A stretch of 64,000 bases of DNA from Tritonibacter horizontis (GTDB lineage: Bacteria > Pseudomonadota > Alphaproteobacteria > Rhodobacterales > Rhodobacteraceae), in assembly GCF_001518015.1 (NCBI RefSeq), contig NZ_LPUY01000038.1:1-64000 (forward strand). Direction: 5' to 3'. Below are positions 35,019 through 45,958 of this stretch, piece after piece (position 1 is the stretch's first letter; each line of letters starts with the position of its first letter). Below the pieces are notes generated by a model. That model had not been told where the DNA came from. It saw only the letters and a program-made list of their open reading frames with translations, and did no database searches. The position numbers and the translations under genes were made by a program.

Positions 35019-35939
35019 ATGAGTTCCGATATCCATCTCGCCTTCGCGCATCCTTCCGAACGCTCCGCCGCCACCGCTCGCCCTGGTCCACTCGACCGGA
35101 TTTCTCTGCGCGACCATATTGTCGAGGTGGAAATCGGGGCGTTTCAGCAGGAACGCGGCACGACACAGCGGGTGTGTTTCAACGTCGTGGTCGAAATCGC
35201 GCCCCTGCCGGCAGATCTTGATGACGACGTTGATCGCATTTTGTCCTATGACCGCGTCACCGAGGCCATCGCCTTTGAGCTGGCACGCGAACGGCTGGCG
35301 CTTCTGGAGACGCTCGCCGAACGTGTGGCAGAGCGTATCTTGCTGGAACCACAGGCCATGCGCGCCTTTGTACGGATCGAAAAACTCGACCGGGGTCCGG
35401 GCGCGCTTGGGGTCGAGATCGTTCGGTCGGCGGGGCAGGTCACGCAGGGCGCTGGACCGGATAGCAAACCGCACCCCCGCCTGATGTTTCTGTCAAACGC
35501 GGCGATCGACAGCGAGAATTTCAAAGCCTGGATCGATCAGATGGAATGTCGCAAGCGGCCGCTCATCCTCTGCGTTGGCGCACATGAGCTGGCGGTCCCA
35601 CAAACCGGCCACAAATGGACCCAGCGTCGCATCGACCTGTTGGCAATTGAACAAAATGCATGGCGTTTGGCGGCGAAAGACGACCGATGCGTGGTGGTCG
35701 AGACGCGAACCGAGCTGGACTGGGCGATGAAGAACGGGCAGATTTGTGTCTGGGCCCCCTCGAAGATCGTGCTGGATGCGGTGGAAGGCCCGACCGAGCC
35801 GCCCTCGAATGCGGTTGCACTCGCGGCTTGGTTCGCCTCTACTTTCGAGGCCGAAGAAATGATTGTGATTGGCGCGGAATTGCCGACAGATCCTGGTGTC
35901 CGACTGCGCGCCCATGCTGAGGAGCAAAAGACCCTGTGA
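35019..35939 (+). CDS. folB: Dihydroneopterin aldolase with C-terminal extension
   Basis: The N-terminal part (about 25-145) is FolB, which cleaves dihydroneopterin in folate synthesis. It has the family's ISLRDHIVEVEIGAFQQERG, the catalytic tyrosine in SYDRVTEAI and lysine in VRIEKLDRG. A further 160 residues follow, starting around PRLMFLSNAAIDSENF. They contain WTQRRIDLLAIEQNAWRLA and SNAVALAAWFASTFEAEEM, which are not part of FolB. Their layout faintly recalls amino-acid-kinase-like proteins with a lost active site, a guess only. Of three nearby ATG codons (34989, 35013, 35019) the last is preferred, with AAAGG eight bases upstream. Its stop overlaps the GTG start of folP. Confidence 0.85.
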   Translation: MSSDIHLAFAHPSERSAATARPGPLDRISLRDHIVEVEIGAFQQERGTTQRVCFNVVVEIAPLPADLDDDVDRILSYDRVTEAIAFELARERLALLETLAERVAERILLEPQAMRAFVRIEKLDRGPGALGVEIVRSAGQVTQGAGPDSKPHPRLMFLSNAAIDSENFKAWIDQMECRKRPLILCVGAHELAVPQTGHKWTQRRIDLLAIEQNAWRLAAKDDRCVVVETRTELDWAMKNGQICVWAPSKIVLDAVEGPTEPPSNAVALAAWFASTFEAEEMIVIGAELPTDPGVRLRAHAEEQKTL

Positions 35940-36931
35940 GTTATTACCGCCCTTTGGTTCGTCACGGTGACGCGCGCCCCGAGGGCGCCATTCACCTCGC
36001 CGGAAGTGCCCTCTGGTTCACCGAAGTGGAAATACTGGATCGCTCCGCGCCACCACGCATCGCGCCAGCCGGGTTGCTGCCAGAAGACATCCGGTTGCGG
36101 TTGATGAGCCGACGTGCGGCGATTGCCGGTCTCGATATGACCCAGCCGCAGATAATGGGCATCCTCAACGTGACGCCTGACAGTTTTTCGGATGGCGGCC
36201 AACATGACGAACTTGCCGCAGCCCAATCCGCAGCGGTGCGGATGCTGGCGGATGGCGCATCGATCATTGATGTCGGCGGTGAGAGCACCCGCCCCGGCGC
36301 AGATGTGGTTGAAGAGATGGCAGAGATCGCCCGTACGGCCCCGGTCATCGCTGCAATCCGCGAGGTGAGTGCAGCGCCGATTTCCATTGATACCCGAAAA
36401 GCAACGGTTGCAATGGAAGCACTGGATGCCGGGGCCTCCTTGATCAACGATGTCTCGGGCTTCACCTTCGATGCAGCACTGGCGCCGCTGGCGGCGCAGG
36501 CGGGCGTCCCGGTCTGCGTGATGCATGCCCAGGGTGACCCTAAAACGATGCAGGAAAACCCTCAGTACGATAATGTCGTGCTGGACGTTTACGACAGTCT
36601 TGCGGCGCAGGTGGATCAGCTTGAGGCAACCGGCGTCCTGCGCGAACAGATCGTTGTCGACCCCGGCATCGGGTTCGGCAAAAGCCAGGCCCACAACCTG
36701 GCCCTGCTGCGCAATCTCAGCCTGTTTCATGGTCTTGGGTGCCCAATACTCCTGGGGGTCTCTCGCAAGCGGTTCATTGGCACAATCGGCAAAGAGCCGC
36801 GGGCGGATCGGCGCATGGCGGGCTCGATTGCCGTTGGACTTGCAGGCTTCGCCCAAGGCGTGCAAATGCTACGGGTACATGATGTGGCGGAAACGGCGCA
36901 GGCGCTGCGCTTGTGGCAAGCCACGCGATAA
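35936..36931 (+). CDS. folP: Dihydropteroate synthase
   Basis: Condenses dihydropterin pyrophosphate with p-aminobenzoate in folate synthesis; the target of sulfonamides. The core begins [18 protein letters not shown]. It contains [46 protein letters not shown] and [10 protein letters not shown]. About 70 residues precede the core, more than in E. coli FolP. Length is 331 aa. The GTG start at 35936 overlaps the folB stop (GTGA), so the two folate genes are coupled. Confidence 0.95.
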   Translation: MSYYRPLVRHGDARPEGAIHLAGSALWFTEVEILDRSAPPRIAPAGLLPEDIRLRLMSRRAAIAGLDMTQPQIMGILNVTPDSFSDGGQHDELAAAQSAAVRMLADGASIIDVGGESTRPGADVVEEMAEIARTAPVIAAIREVSAAPISIDTRKATVAMEALDAGASLINDVSGFTFDAALAPLAAQAGVPVCVMHAQGDPKTMQENPQYDNVVLDVYDSLAAQVDQLEATGVLREQIVVDPGIGFGKSQAHNLALLRNLSLFHGLGCPILLGVSRKRFIGTIGKEPRADRRMAGSIAVGLAGFAQGVQMLRVHDVAETAQALRLWQATR

Positions 36932-36999
36932 CAAGATTTCGGCAGATGTCGGCGGCCTGCAGGCCGGACGGCAGACGGACCGGGCAGAGGAGCAGTGGC

Positions 37000-38343
37000 A
37001 TGCGCAAACTCTTTGGGACAGACGGTGTACGTGGCAAGGCCAACCTGCACCCGATGACGGCAGATATGGCCTTGCGGATTGGCGCTGCTGTCGGGCGTTA
37101 TTTTCGCCGCGAAAGCAATACGGCGCATCGCGTGGTGATCGGCAAGGATACACGGTTGTCCGGCTATATGTTCGAGAATGCGCTGACGGCCGGGCTGACC
37201 TCAACAGGCATGAATGTTCTGCTGCTTGGGCCGGTCCCGTCGCCGGCCGTCGGGCTGATGACCCGCTCGATGCGCGCTGACCTCGGTGTCATGATCTCGG
37301 CAAGTCACAATCCGGCCGAGGACAATGGGATCAAGTTCTTCGGGCCTGATGGGTTCAAACTGTCGGACGAGGTCGAGGTGGAGTTGGAAGCGCTGATCGA
37401 GGCCGGCGTCGAACCGGCGCAGGCTGGCAACATCGGTCGGGCCAAACGGATTGACGATGCGCGGTTCCGATATGGCGAACGGGTCAAAAGCTCCTTGCCG
37501 CGCGATATGCGTCTGGACGGCCTCAAGGTGGTCATCGACTGCGCGAATGGCGCGGCGCACCGCGCTGCACCGGAAATCCTTTGGGAGCTTGGCGCAGAGG
37601 TGATCCCCATGGGCGTGTCGCCAGACGGCAAGAACATCAACAAGGGCTGCGGCTCCACCCAACCGGCAGCTGCGGCTGAAACCGTGGTGGCCCATGGCGC
37701 CCATGTCGGGATTTGTCTGGATGGCGATGCGGATCGCGTGGTGGTGATCGACGAGAATGGCACCATCGCGGACGGGGACCAGCTGATGGCACTGCTGGCG
37801 GCAACCTGGTCTGAGGATGGTCGCCTGACAGGACAGGCTTTGGTCGCGACCGTTATGTCAAACCTCGGATTGGAACGTTTTCTGAACGCCCGGGATATCG
37901 GGCTGGAGCGGACGGGTGTCGGTGACCGCTACGTGGTCGAGCGTATGCGCGAAGGTGGGTTCAACCTTGGGGGCGAACAGTCCGGTCACATCGTGATGAC
38001 GGATTTTGCCACGACAGGCGATGGTTTGATGGCGGGATTGCATTTTCTGGCGGAAATGATCCGGCAGGGGAAAAAGGCCTCTGAACTGGCGCGGCAGTTT
38101 CAACCGGTGCCCCAATTGTTGAAGAACGTCCGATTTGAGCAGGGGCAGCTTCCATTGGAGGCTTCCCAGGTCCAGGATGCGATTTCCCTCGCCGAGCGTC
38201 AGCTGAGCGGGCAGGGGCGGCTGTTGATCCGCAAGTCGGGCACGGAGCCGTTGATTCGGGTGATGGCCGAATGCGAGGATATGGCGCTTTTGAACCGGAC
38301 GGTGGACGATGTGGTCGCAGCGGTGGAATCTGTTACGGCCTGA
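37000..38343 (+). CDS. glmM: Phosphoglucosamine mutase
   Basis: Interconverts glucosamine-6-phosphate and glucosamine-1-phosphate on the way to UDP-GlcNAc and peptidoglycan. The start is [15 protein letters not shown]. The active-site phosphoserine is in [19 protein letters not shown] and the metal loop is [12 protein letters not shown]. The phosphate-binding end is [14 protein letters not shown]. Length is 447 aa. The ATG at 37000 has AGGAG seven bases upstream; longer frames overlap folP. The order folB-folP-glmM matches the common folP-glmM pairing of proteobacteria. Confidence 0.97.
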   Translation: MRKLFGTDGVRGKANLHPMTADMALRIGAAVGRYFRRESNTAHRVVIGKDTRLSGYMFENALTAGLTSTGMNVLLLGPVPSPAVGLMTRSMRADLGVMISASHNPAEDNGIKFFGPDGFKLSDEVEVELEALIEAGVEPAQAGNIGRAKRIDDARFRYGERVKSSLPRDMRLDGLKVVIDCANGAAHRAAPEILWELGAEVIPMGVSPDGKNINKGCGSTQPAAAAETVVAHGAHVGICLDGDADRVVVIDENGTIADGDQLMALLAATWSEDGRLTGQALVATVMSNLGLERFLNARDIGLERTGVGDRYVVERMREGGFNLGGEQSGHIVMTDFATTGDGLMAGLHFLAEMIRQGKKASELARQFQPVPQLLKNVRFEQGQLPLEASQVQDAISLAERQLSGQGRLLIRKSGTEPLIRVMAECEDMALLNRTVDDVVAAVESVTA

Positions 38344-38462
38344 GTGTCCCCGGTTGACTGGCGGCATGAGGCGCCCCGGCTGGCCCGGTGCCTGCAGGTG
38401 ACAGCTGCGTAGGACAAACGCGCGGTGCGGAATTGCGCCGCTGTGCGTTGCCTATGCAGCAG

Positions 38463-39362
38463 TCAGGTGAAGCCAAACAGACGTTTCAGCGCGCCATATT
38501 GGCTCAACGCTACCCCGGCAAGGATCAAGCCAAGTGCTGAGATCAGCGAATTGGGCAGAGCCTCGCCCAGAACCAGCGCCCCAAGCAAAACGGCACACAG
38601 GGGAACGAGGTAATTCGTTAGGCTCATGAACGTCGGGCCCGCGCCCCGGATCACCAGAACACGCAGAAGGTTCGCGCCTGCGGTGGGGATCAGGCCGAGG
38701 ATTGCCAACCATATCCAGGTTTCGTGTGAAATTGTCGGCGGCGGTCCCTCAACGACCAGTGCGACCGGCAAGATCACTGACGTGCCGATCAGCAGCAGCA
38801 CGGTCGCCAGCCCAACGGGATCGACCTCTGGCAATCTGCGAACGAGAACCGAAGAGACCGCGTAGCATGCGGCAGCGGCAAGGCAGGCGAGGCGACCGGC
38901 CCATTCCAGTTCGGCTCCGTTGCTGACAAAGGCCTGCCCCCCAATCAAAACGGCAACGCCGAAGAAGCCGATGACAATGCCCAGCAGGCGGCGAAGGGTC
39001 AGAGGTTCGTTCGCGAAAAAATGGGCCAGCGGCAGGACCATCAGCGGAACCGCCGACATGCTGACACCGGCAAAGCCGGAGGTGACATGCTGGAGCCCCC
39101 AGCTGATCAGGATAAAGGGCAGGGTGGAGCTGAGGACACCCACCAGAATGACCACCGGCCAGTTAGGACGGCCGCTAAACAGCCGAAATCCCCGAAAGGC
39201 CCAGATGGCACAGAGCAGCAGGGATGCAAATCCAATGCGTCCGGCTGCAAGCCAGACCGGGGTGATCCCCTGAAGGGCAAGTTCGACCACCATAAAGGTC
39301 CCGCCCCAGGTGATGCCGAGGGCCGCAACCATCGCCCAGTAACGTGGTGGAATTTCCGGCAT
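38463..39362 (-). CDS. EamA/DMT family exporter
   Basis: A 299-aa inner-membrane protein of the drug/metabolite transporter superfamily with ten hydrophobic segments in two EamA repeats. The first repeat starts YWAMVAALGITWGGTFMVVE and the second begins around residue 150. Segments such as TNYLVPLCAVLLGALVLGE are typical. Members export amino acids, nucleobases or other metabolites; the substrate cannot be inferred. It is convergent with glmM. Confidence 0.9.
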   Translation of the reverse strand: MPEIPPRYWAMVAALGITWGGTFMVVELALQGITPVWLAAGRIGFASLLLCAIWAFRGFRLFSGRPNWPVVILVGVLSSTLPFILISWGLQHVTSGFAGVSMSAVPLMVLPLAHFFANEPLTLRRLLGIVIGFFGVAVLIGGQAFVSNGAELEWAGRLACLAAAACYAVSSVLVRRLPEVDPVGLATVLLLIGTSVILPVALVVEGPPPTISHETWIWLAILGLIPTAGANLLRVLVIRGAGPTFMSLTNYLVPLCAVLLGALVLGEALPNSLISALGLILAGVALSQYGALKRLFGFT

Positions 39363-39464
39363 TGCGCGCTCCTTCTTGCACGGGCGGACAAAAACGCGCG
39401 CGCGTTAAAAGGTCAATCTCAATCCCTGCGGTGTGGGGCGAAACGACAGTCGAAACAGAAAGTA

Positions 39465-39493
39465 AAGGCGCCCCGATCTGGCCGGGACGCCTT
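39465..39493 (-). terminator. Probable terminator after ilvC
   Basis: AAGGCG plus CCCG (39465-39475) can pair with CGGG plus CGCCTT (39483-39493) around one mismatch. On the minus strand it is followed by the T-rich TTTACTTTC. It begins about 60 bases beyond the ilvC stop. Confidence 0.5.
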
Positions 39494-39552
39494 GTCAACT
39501 CCAGGTGCTGCACCGGACGGATCACCGTAGCGATCCGAAAATCGGCGAGACC

Positions 39553-40677
<1,125 letters not shown>

Positions 40678-40710
40678 TCATTCGCGATTTCCAAGATTAA
40701 TGTCAGATCT

Positions 40711-41166
40711 ATGCTTGACGATCTCGATAGACGCATATTGCGAAACCTGCAGGGCGCGCCTGCTCAATCCTTACCGGATTTGGCGGACCACCTTGGCCTC
40801 ACCGTTTCACGGTTGTCCCGGCGCTTGGAAAAGCTGCGTGAGAATGGTGTTGTCAAAGGCACGCGTGCCGTCATCGACTGGGTCGCGCTGGGCTACGCGG
40901 TCGAGGTGTCGCTCCGGGTTACGCTGGACAAAACCAATCCGCGCGCCTTTGACGAATTCATCCCTGCGGCGCGAGAAATCCCAGAGGTGCTTGAAATACA
41001 GACCTTTCTTGGTCAGGTGGATGTCCGGCTAAGCGTCATCGCGCGGGATATGCCGCACTATCAGGCGATCTACCGCGAACGGATCCTGCAATTGCCGAAC
41101 ATCGCCGATATCGAGGCGCTGATGCATGTGGCCAAGATCAAGACCAGCATGGGGCTGCCGCTGTGA
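40711..41166 (+). CDS. Lrp/AsnC family regulator (first of two)
   Basis: A 151-aa leucine-responsive-type regulator. An N-terminal winged HTH (LDDLDRRILRNLQGAPAQSL ... LGLTVSRLSRRLEKL) is followed by a RAM domain (about 70-150) that binds amino acids and forms octamers. It is divergent from ilvC, with 135 bp between them, the usual position for a regulator acting on its neighbour. The stop overlaps the GTG start of a second Lrp gene. Confidence 0.92.
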   Translation: MLDDLDRRILRNLQGAPAQSLPDLADHLGLTVSRLSRRLEKLRENGVVKGTRAVIDWVALGYAVEVSLRVTLDKTNPRAFDEFIPAAREIPEVLEIQTFLGQVDVRLSVIARDMPHYQAIYRERILQLPNIADIEALMHVAKIKTSMGLPL

Positions 41167-41621
41167 TCAATCTTGATGACATCGACCTGTCGCTGTTGAA
41201 GGCGCTGTCGCAGGATGCCACCCAGACGGCGGGCGCATTGGGCCGCGCCTTTGGCCTCAGCCAACCTGCGACCTGGCGACGGATCAAACGACTGGAGGAG
41301 GCAGGCATCCTGTCCCACCGGGTCCTTGACCTCGACACTGAAAAGCTGGGCTTCGGCGTCACTGTCTTTCTTGGTATCAAGCTTGCCACAAAGGGGCGCG
41401 TCAGCCTGGATGATTTTGAACGCGCCGTTTCTGCCATTCCAGAAGTGCAGACTGTGGAACATGTGCTGGGACTATATGATTACCGCCTGCGGGTGGTGGC
41501 CCGCGACATTGCCGATTTCGAACGGGTCCTGCGCCGCCGGATCATGACACTGCCGGGGGTGGGAAACGTGGATGCCAATGTTCTGTTGTCCGAGGAGCGC
41601 CGCCCCGGCCCCCTTGGCTGA
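41163..41621 (+). CDS. Lrp/AsnC family regulator (second of two)
   Basis: A 152-aa Lrp-type regulator: HTH at about 5-55 (LDDIDLSLLKALSQDATQTA ... FGLSQPATWRRIKRLEEAG) and a RAM domain in the rest. The GTG start overlaps the preceding stop (GTGA), so the two Lrp proteins are made together and might form mixed oligomers. The two sequences are clearly different, so this is an old paralogy or independent recruitment rather than a recent duplication. Confidence 0.92.
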   Translation: MINLDDIDLSLLKALSQDATQTAGALGRAFGLSQPATWRRIKRLEEAGILSHRVLDLDTEKLGFGVTVFLGIKLATKGRVSLDDFERAVSAIPEVQTVEHVLGLYDYRLRVVARDIADFERVLRRRIMTLPGVGNVDANVLLSEERRPGPLG

Positions 41622-41710
41622 CGGCGCATACGGCTTGAGCCCCGGGCAGCTCTCTGCCAAGACTAGGGCCGACCTTGGGCATTGGGCCCGACAGAATTGG
41701 AGAACAGCGC

Positions 41711-42835
41711 ATGGCTTTGCTCGACACCGTGGACCCCGAGGGGCTAGACGAATTTTCCGTGGTTTTCACCGACCGCTCGCTCAATCATATGTCGAAGTCC
41801 TTTCAGGCGGTGATGCTGGACATCAATGCGATGCTGAAAGAGGTCTACAACGCGGATGGCTGCGCCCTGATCCCCGGCGGTGGCACCTATGCGATGGAGG
41901 CGGTGGCGCGTCAGTTTGCCCGTGGGCAGGATGCGCTGGTGGTCCGCAATGGCTGGTTCTCCTATCGGTGGAGCCAGATCTTCGAGGCTGGTAGCCTGAC
42001 CCGATCCGCAACCGTGATGAAGGCCCGACAAACCGGAAACACGCCTGTTTCGCCCTTTGCGCCGGCCCCGATCGAAGAGGTCGTGGCCGCCATTCACGAC
42101 CAGAAACCCGGCATTGTTCTGGCCCCCCATGTGGAAACGGCTGCGGGCGTGATCCTGCCGGACGACTACATCACGGCGTTGGCCCGTGCGGCGCAGGAGG
42201 TAGGCGCGCTGATGGTGCTTGATTGCATCGCGTCGGGCTGTGCCTGGGTCGACATGAAAGCGACAGGTGTCGATGTGTTGATTTCGGCCCCCCAAAAGGG
42301 CTGGAGCGCGTCACCGAGTGCAGGTCTGGTGATGCTGTCCGAGCGGGCCCTGGCGCGACTGGAGGAGACCACGTCTGACAGCTTTGCGCTGGATCTGAAG
42401 AAATGGCGCGCGATTATGCAGGCCTATGAGGATGGCGGGCACGCCTATCACGCCACCATGCCGACAGATGCGCTGCGGGCGTTCCGTGATACGATGGCCG
42501 AAACCCGCGCCCATGGCTTTAACCGCTTGCGCGAGGCGCAATGGAAACTGGGCAACGGAGTGCGTGAAATGCTGGCGGGCAAAGGGGTGACCTCTGTTGC
42601 TGCCGATGGGTTTGGCGCGCCGGGGGTCGTCGTCAGCTATACTGCGGATCCGGACATCCAGAACGGCAAGAAATTCGCAGCCCTGGGTCTGCAAATCGCA
42701 GCCGGGGTGCCGCTGGCCGTGGATGAACCCGAAGGGTTCAAGACGTTCCGGATTGGTCTTTTTGGTCTCGATAAACTTTATGATGTCGATGTGACACTGG
42801 CCCGGCTGAAGATCGCTGTTGATCAGCTACTCTGA
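41711..42835 (+). CDS. Class V PLP-dependent aminotransferase
   Basis: A 374-aa fold type I aminotransferase of class V, the group with alanine-glyoxylate, serine-glyoxylate and aminoethylphosphonate aminotransferases. The PLP lysine is in SAPQKGWSASPSAG. The aspartate partner lies in LDCIASG, and PGGGTYAMEAVARQFA is near the N-terminus. ATG 41711 is preferred (family-like MALLDTVDPEGL) to a GTG at 41675. It follows the two Lrp genes in the same direction, so its substrate may be an amino acid they sense. Confidence 0.88.
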   Translation: MALLDTVDPEGLDEFSVVFTDRSLNHMSKSFQAVMLDINAMLKEVYNADGCALIPGGGTYAMEAVARQFARGQDALVVRNGWFSYRWSQIFEAGSLTRSATVMKARQTGNTPVSPFAPAPIEEVVAAIHDQKPGIVLAPHVETAAGVILPDDYITALARAAQEVGALMVLDCIASGCAWVDMKATGVDVLISAPQKGWSASPSAGLVMLSERALARLEETTSDSFALDLKKWRAIMQAYEDGGHAYHATMPTDALRAFRDTMAETRAHGFNRLREAQWKLGNGVREMLAGKGVTSVAADGFGAPGVVVSYTADPDIQNGKKFAALGLQIAAGVPLAVDEPEGFKTFRIGLFGLDKLYDVDVTLARLKIAVDQLL

Positions 42836-42898
42836 CCGGTCTAGCGCAAAACGCTGAACGCATCGACGGGCTTGTCCGAAGGGGCCGGCCCGTTTCGA

Positions 42899-44095
42899 CT
42901 ATCGCACCCCAAGGCCCATTTGCATCAGCACGTGTCGCACCTGGGGCAGAGCATAGAGCGCGTTGAGCCCCTGAGCGCGCAGATCGCGCAGCGGGCGCGC
43001 CTCCGTCATGGAAGCGCGATTCAACAGATCAATACCGTTCACCCGGAGGGTGATGTCGCGCTGGCGGGTTCGTGCATAGGCATCAAGCATGGTCTGATCC
43101 CCCAGGCCGTCAGGTCGTGCCAGCGCCAGATCCAGCAATGCGCGCAGATCCGCGAGCGACATATTCAGCCCCTGCGCCCCGATGGGGGGAACCACATGCG
43201 CCGCTTCCGCCATCAGGGCGATGCGCTCTGCCGTCAATCTATCGGCCTGTTGCGTGATGATCGGCCACAGGGTCCGGCGGGATGCCAGCGTAAGCGGCCC
43301 CAGCATGGCGCAGGATCGTTCGGTCATCTCGGCCTCGAACGCCGCATCGGTCAGGGCGGCGAGACGGTCGGCGTTGGCGCTGGTCTCCATCCAGACCACA
43401 GCGGAGGAGGCGCGGCCCTCGTGATCGGGCAGCGGCACCAGGGTGAAGGGGCCGCCGGTGCGGTGGATCTCGGTCGAGACATTGTGGTGGGGCAGGTCGT
43501 GCGACACTGCAAAGGCCAGCGCTTTTTGGCCATAGCGGGTCGTCTTGACGCCGATCCCCGCAGCTTCGCGCATGGGCGAGTTCCGCCCATCGCAGGCCAG
43601 AACCAATTTGCAAGAGACCCGGCTGCCATCGCTGAGGGTCACCCGGGCGCCGCCTGTGCGTGTGAACAGGCGCGTCGTGCCAATACCGGGCCGAAACGCC
43701 ACCTGAGGCAACTGTTCGATCCGGGTCAAAAGCACACGGCGCAATAGCCAGTTCGGCAGGTTCCAACCAAACGGCAGATCTGAAACTTCGGCCGCGTCGA
43801 ATTCCCGGATCACGCGGGGCTCCGGGACCGGTCCGCCTGCGTCGACAATCCGCATGACCTGCAGCGGCGCAGCTTGGTCGGCCAGATCCGCCCAGAGACC
43901 GGCCTCCTCCAGCAGCGCCTTTGCCGGTTGCAGAAACGCCGTTGTCCGCAGATCGGCCCCCGCCGCATCGCGTGCCGTTATCGGGGCGCTGGGGTCGACA
44001 CAGATTACGGAGAACCCATGGGTCGCAAAAACCGTTGCTGCGGTCAGCCCGGCAATGCCACCGCCGGAAATCAGAATGTCACAGGTCTCGCTCAT
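42899..44095 (-). CDS. UbiH/UbiF/Coq6-type FAD hydroxylase
   Basis: A 398-aa FAD monooxygenase of the ubiquinone-biosynthesis hydroxylase family. The FAD loop is ILISGGGIAGLTAATVFA. The second flavin motif carries CDGRNSPMREAAGI, and the third region GAQGLNMSLADLRALLDL. The conserved DLRTTAFL follows the first domain. It probably hydroxylates an octaprenyl- or decaprenyl-phenol ring during ubiquinone synthesis; which position cannot be told. The ATG at 44093-44095 is chosen to start directly at the FAD domain. Confidence 0.9.
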   Translation of the reverse strand: MSETCDILISGGGIAGLTAATVFATHGFSVICVDPSAPITARDAAGADLRTTAFLQPAKALLEEAGLWADLADQAAPLQVMRIVDAGGPVPEPRVIREFDAAEVSDLPFGWNLPNWLLRRVLLTRIEQLPQVAFRPGIGTTRLFTRTGGARVTLSDGSRVSCKLVLACDGRNSPMREAAGIGVKTTRYGQKALAFAVSHDLPHHNVSTEIHRTGGPFTLVPLPDHEGRASSAVVWMETSANADRLAALTDAAFEAEMTERSCAMLGPLTLASRRTLWPIITQQADRLTAERIALMAEAAHVVPPIGAQGLNMSLADLRALLDLALARPDGLGDQTMLDAYARTRQRDITLRVNGIDLLNRASMTEARPLRDLRAQGLNALYALPQVRHVLMQMGLGVR

Positions 44096-44189
44096 TTCGG
44101 CTGCCTCTTCTTCGGGTCCCCAATGTGACATAGGGCGCGGGGCGGGGGAAAGACAAGCGATGTGCGTTCGGCTCTGCCGCAAAGGGACG

Positions 44190-44438
44190 TCACCCGCGCG
44201 ACAGGAGGAGCAGGAGCGTGCACGCCACCGGCACCAGACACAGCGCGGGCAGATAAAGGCCGGGGAGGCCGAACAGCATCACCAGAATGCCCCAGAGACA
44301 GACAAAGGTCGCCAAGGCGTAATAGATATTCTCCGGCGCCCCATAGCAGACTTCCTTGAGGATCCGGCCCAGAATGGGCAGGCGGAAGGCGATGCGTTCA
44401 AGGGGTCCCAGGCGTTGGGGCAGGGTGTAGGCGGTCAT
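44190..44438 (-). CDS. Small membrane protein, 82 aa
   Basis: A small hydrophobic protein. A polar N-terminal third (MTAYTLPQRLGPLERIAFRL) leads to two probable membrane helices (about 38-56, NIYYALATFVCLWGILVML, and about 58-79, LPGLYLPALCLVPVACTLLL). No family recognised. It lies upstream of the UbiH-type gene on the same strand, 95 bp away, and downstream of the nucleotidase. Confidence 0.65.
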   Translation of the reverse strand: MTAYTLPQRLGPLERIAFRLPILGRILKEVCYGAPENIYYALATFVCLWGILVMLFGLPGLYLPALCLVPVACTLLLLLSRG

Positions 44439-44524
44439 GGAAAACTCCGAACCTGTCGATCACTGACAAGGGATATAGGAGTGGCGCGCCACCGCCGACA
44501 GGCGCTATTTGTCGCTGCGACAGC

Positions 44525-45169
44525 CTACCGCAGCTGGCCGAGGAATTCTGTCAGGTCCACGGTGTGGTGGTGAATGTGATCGCCCTGATGCGCCTCTGGT
44601 GCGACATGCACGGTCCGCATACCCATCGCATGGGGCGCAGCAAGGTTGCGGGGGTCGTCTTCGAACATGGCGGCACATGTGGTGTCGATATCTGCCAGGG
44701 CGAAAACACGTTCAAAGGCGCTGCGCTCTGGCTTCGGGCGGTAGTTGGCATGTTCGACGCCGTAGATCCCTTCGAACAATCCGGACAGGCCACGCGCTGC
44801 CAGCACCCGCTCTGCATAGGGGGCGGAGCCATTGGTATAGACAATCTTGCGGCCGGGCAGGGCGCGGATGTGGGCAGCCAGCAACGGGTCAGGTTCCAGA
44901 TGGTCGAGCGTTACATCGTGCACGGCGAGCAGGAACGGGTCGGGATCAATGCCATGATGGGTCATCAGACCGGCGAGTGTGGTGCCATGATTGCGCCAAT
45001 AGTCCCCACGCAACGTATTCGCGGCGTCGCTTTTGATGCCGAGCGTTTCGACCATATAGGCGATCATCTTGGCCTCGATCTGATCGAAAAGCCGAGCAGA
45101 CGGAGGATAAAGCGTGTTGTCGAGGTCGAACACCCAATGCGCGACATGTGAGAAAGACTGTTTGACCAT
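44525..45169 (-). CDS. HAD pyrimidine 5'-nucleotidase (SDT1-like)
   Basis: A 214-aa haloacid-dehalogenase-fold phosphatase resembling yeast Sdt1/Phm8-type pyrimidine nucleotidases. Motif I is WVFDLDNTLYPP with both aspartates. The motif II region has GRKIVYTNGSAPYAERVL, and the C-terminal acidic motif is CAAMFEDDPRNLAAPHAMGM. It probably removes phosphate from UMP/CMP or related small phosphates. ATG 45169 is chosen over a longer frame from 45217. It is divergent from the GntR gene. Confidence 0.88.
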   Translation of the reverse strand: MVKQSFSHVAHWVFDLDNTLYPPSARLFDQIEAKMIAYMVETLGIKSDAANTLRGDYWRNHGTTLAGLMTHHGIDPDPFLLAVHDVTLDHLEPDPLLAAHIRALPGRKIVYTNGSAPYAERVLAARGLSGLFEGIYGVEHANYRPKPERSAFERVFALADIDTTCAAMFEDDPRNLAAPHAMGMRTVHVAPEAHQGDHIHHHTVDLTEFLGQLR

Positions 45170-45292
45170 GGGAAGAGGTCTAGGGGCCAGAATGCGGATT
45201 CGCAATGGTGGAAACATGCGTTGCGGGGGTGCACTTGATCGGGGAGGGGGCAGCGCGTAGACAGATGCGATGCAAGGGAGGGCGTCGCGCCG

Positions 45293-45943
45293 ATGAGCCA
45301 GTCAAAAAGCAACACGCAGAAAGACGCCTATGGGCTGATCCTCGATGCGATTGACGTTGGCGTGTTCAAGCCTGGCGATCGCCTGGTGGAGAGCGATCTG
45401 GCGGACCGTTTCGGGGTCTCCAGAACGCCGATCCGCGAGGCGCTGCAGCGGTTGGAAACGCAAAGTCTGCTGGAACGCGACGGGCGGTCTCTGATTGTGG
45501 CCTCGCTGGATCACAACCAGATGGCAGAGCTCTACATGGTTCGGCGCGAACTCGAAGGGCTGGCGGCGTCACTGGCAGCCCGACATGCGACCAATGAAGA
45601 AGTCCAGGTCTTGCGCGATATGGTGGCGTCGGATGATGCCTTGGTGGATCAGCCAGTCGAACTGGCCAAAGCCAACCGCCGGTTTCATCAACAGATCCAC
45701 CTGGCGTCTCACAATCGCTATCTGGTGCAGCAGCTTGATCTTGTGCATCGTTCGATGGCCCTGATGGCCACCACGTCGCTTGCAGCGGAGGGGCGCGGGC
45801 GCATTGCCCAGGAAGAACACAAGGCCATCGTGGCGGCCATTGCGCAGCGCGATGAAGAGGCGGCGGGCGTGGCGCTGAAGGATCATATCTCAGTCGCCTT
45901 TACCACCCGTCTGAAACAGGATGCAGGCGCGCGCGGTGGCTGA
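45293..45943 (+). CDS. GntR/FadR family transcriptional regulator
   Basis: A 216-aa regulator with an N-terminal winged helix-turn-helix (LVESDLADRFGVSRTPIREALQRLE) and a C-terminal all-helical FCD ligand-binding domain (about 85-210). GGGAGGG lies before the ATG. Members usually repress genes for sugar-acid, lactate or amino-acid use. The obvious neighbours (nucleotidase and GT2 genes) do not point to a ligand. Confidence 0.9.
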   Translation: MSQSKSNTQKDAYGLILDAIDVGVFKPGDRLVESDLADRFGVSRTPIREALQRLETQSLLERDGRSLIVASLDHNQMAELYMVRRELEGLAASLAARHATNEEVQVLRDMVASDDALVDQPVELAKANRRFHQQIHLASHNRYLVQQLDLVHRSMALMATTSLAAEGRGRIAQEEHKAIVAAIAQRDEEAAGVALKDHISVAFTTRLKQDAGARGG

Positions 45944-45958
45944 GGCACAGCGGCCCGT

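Noticed and set aside
42841-42895. Possible terminator between the aminotransferase and the UbiH-type gene
   Set aside because: ACGGGC and GCCCGT can pair but with a large loop and only TTT after; too weak to list as a feature.
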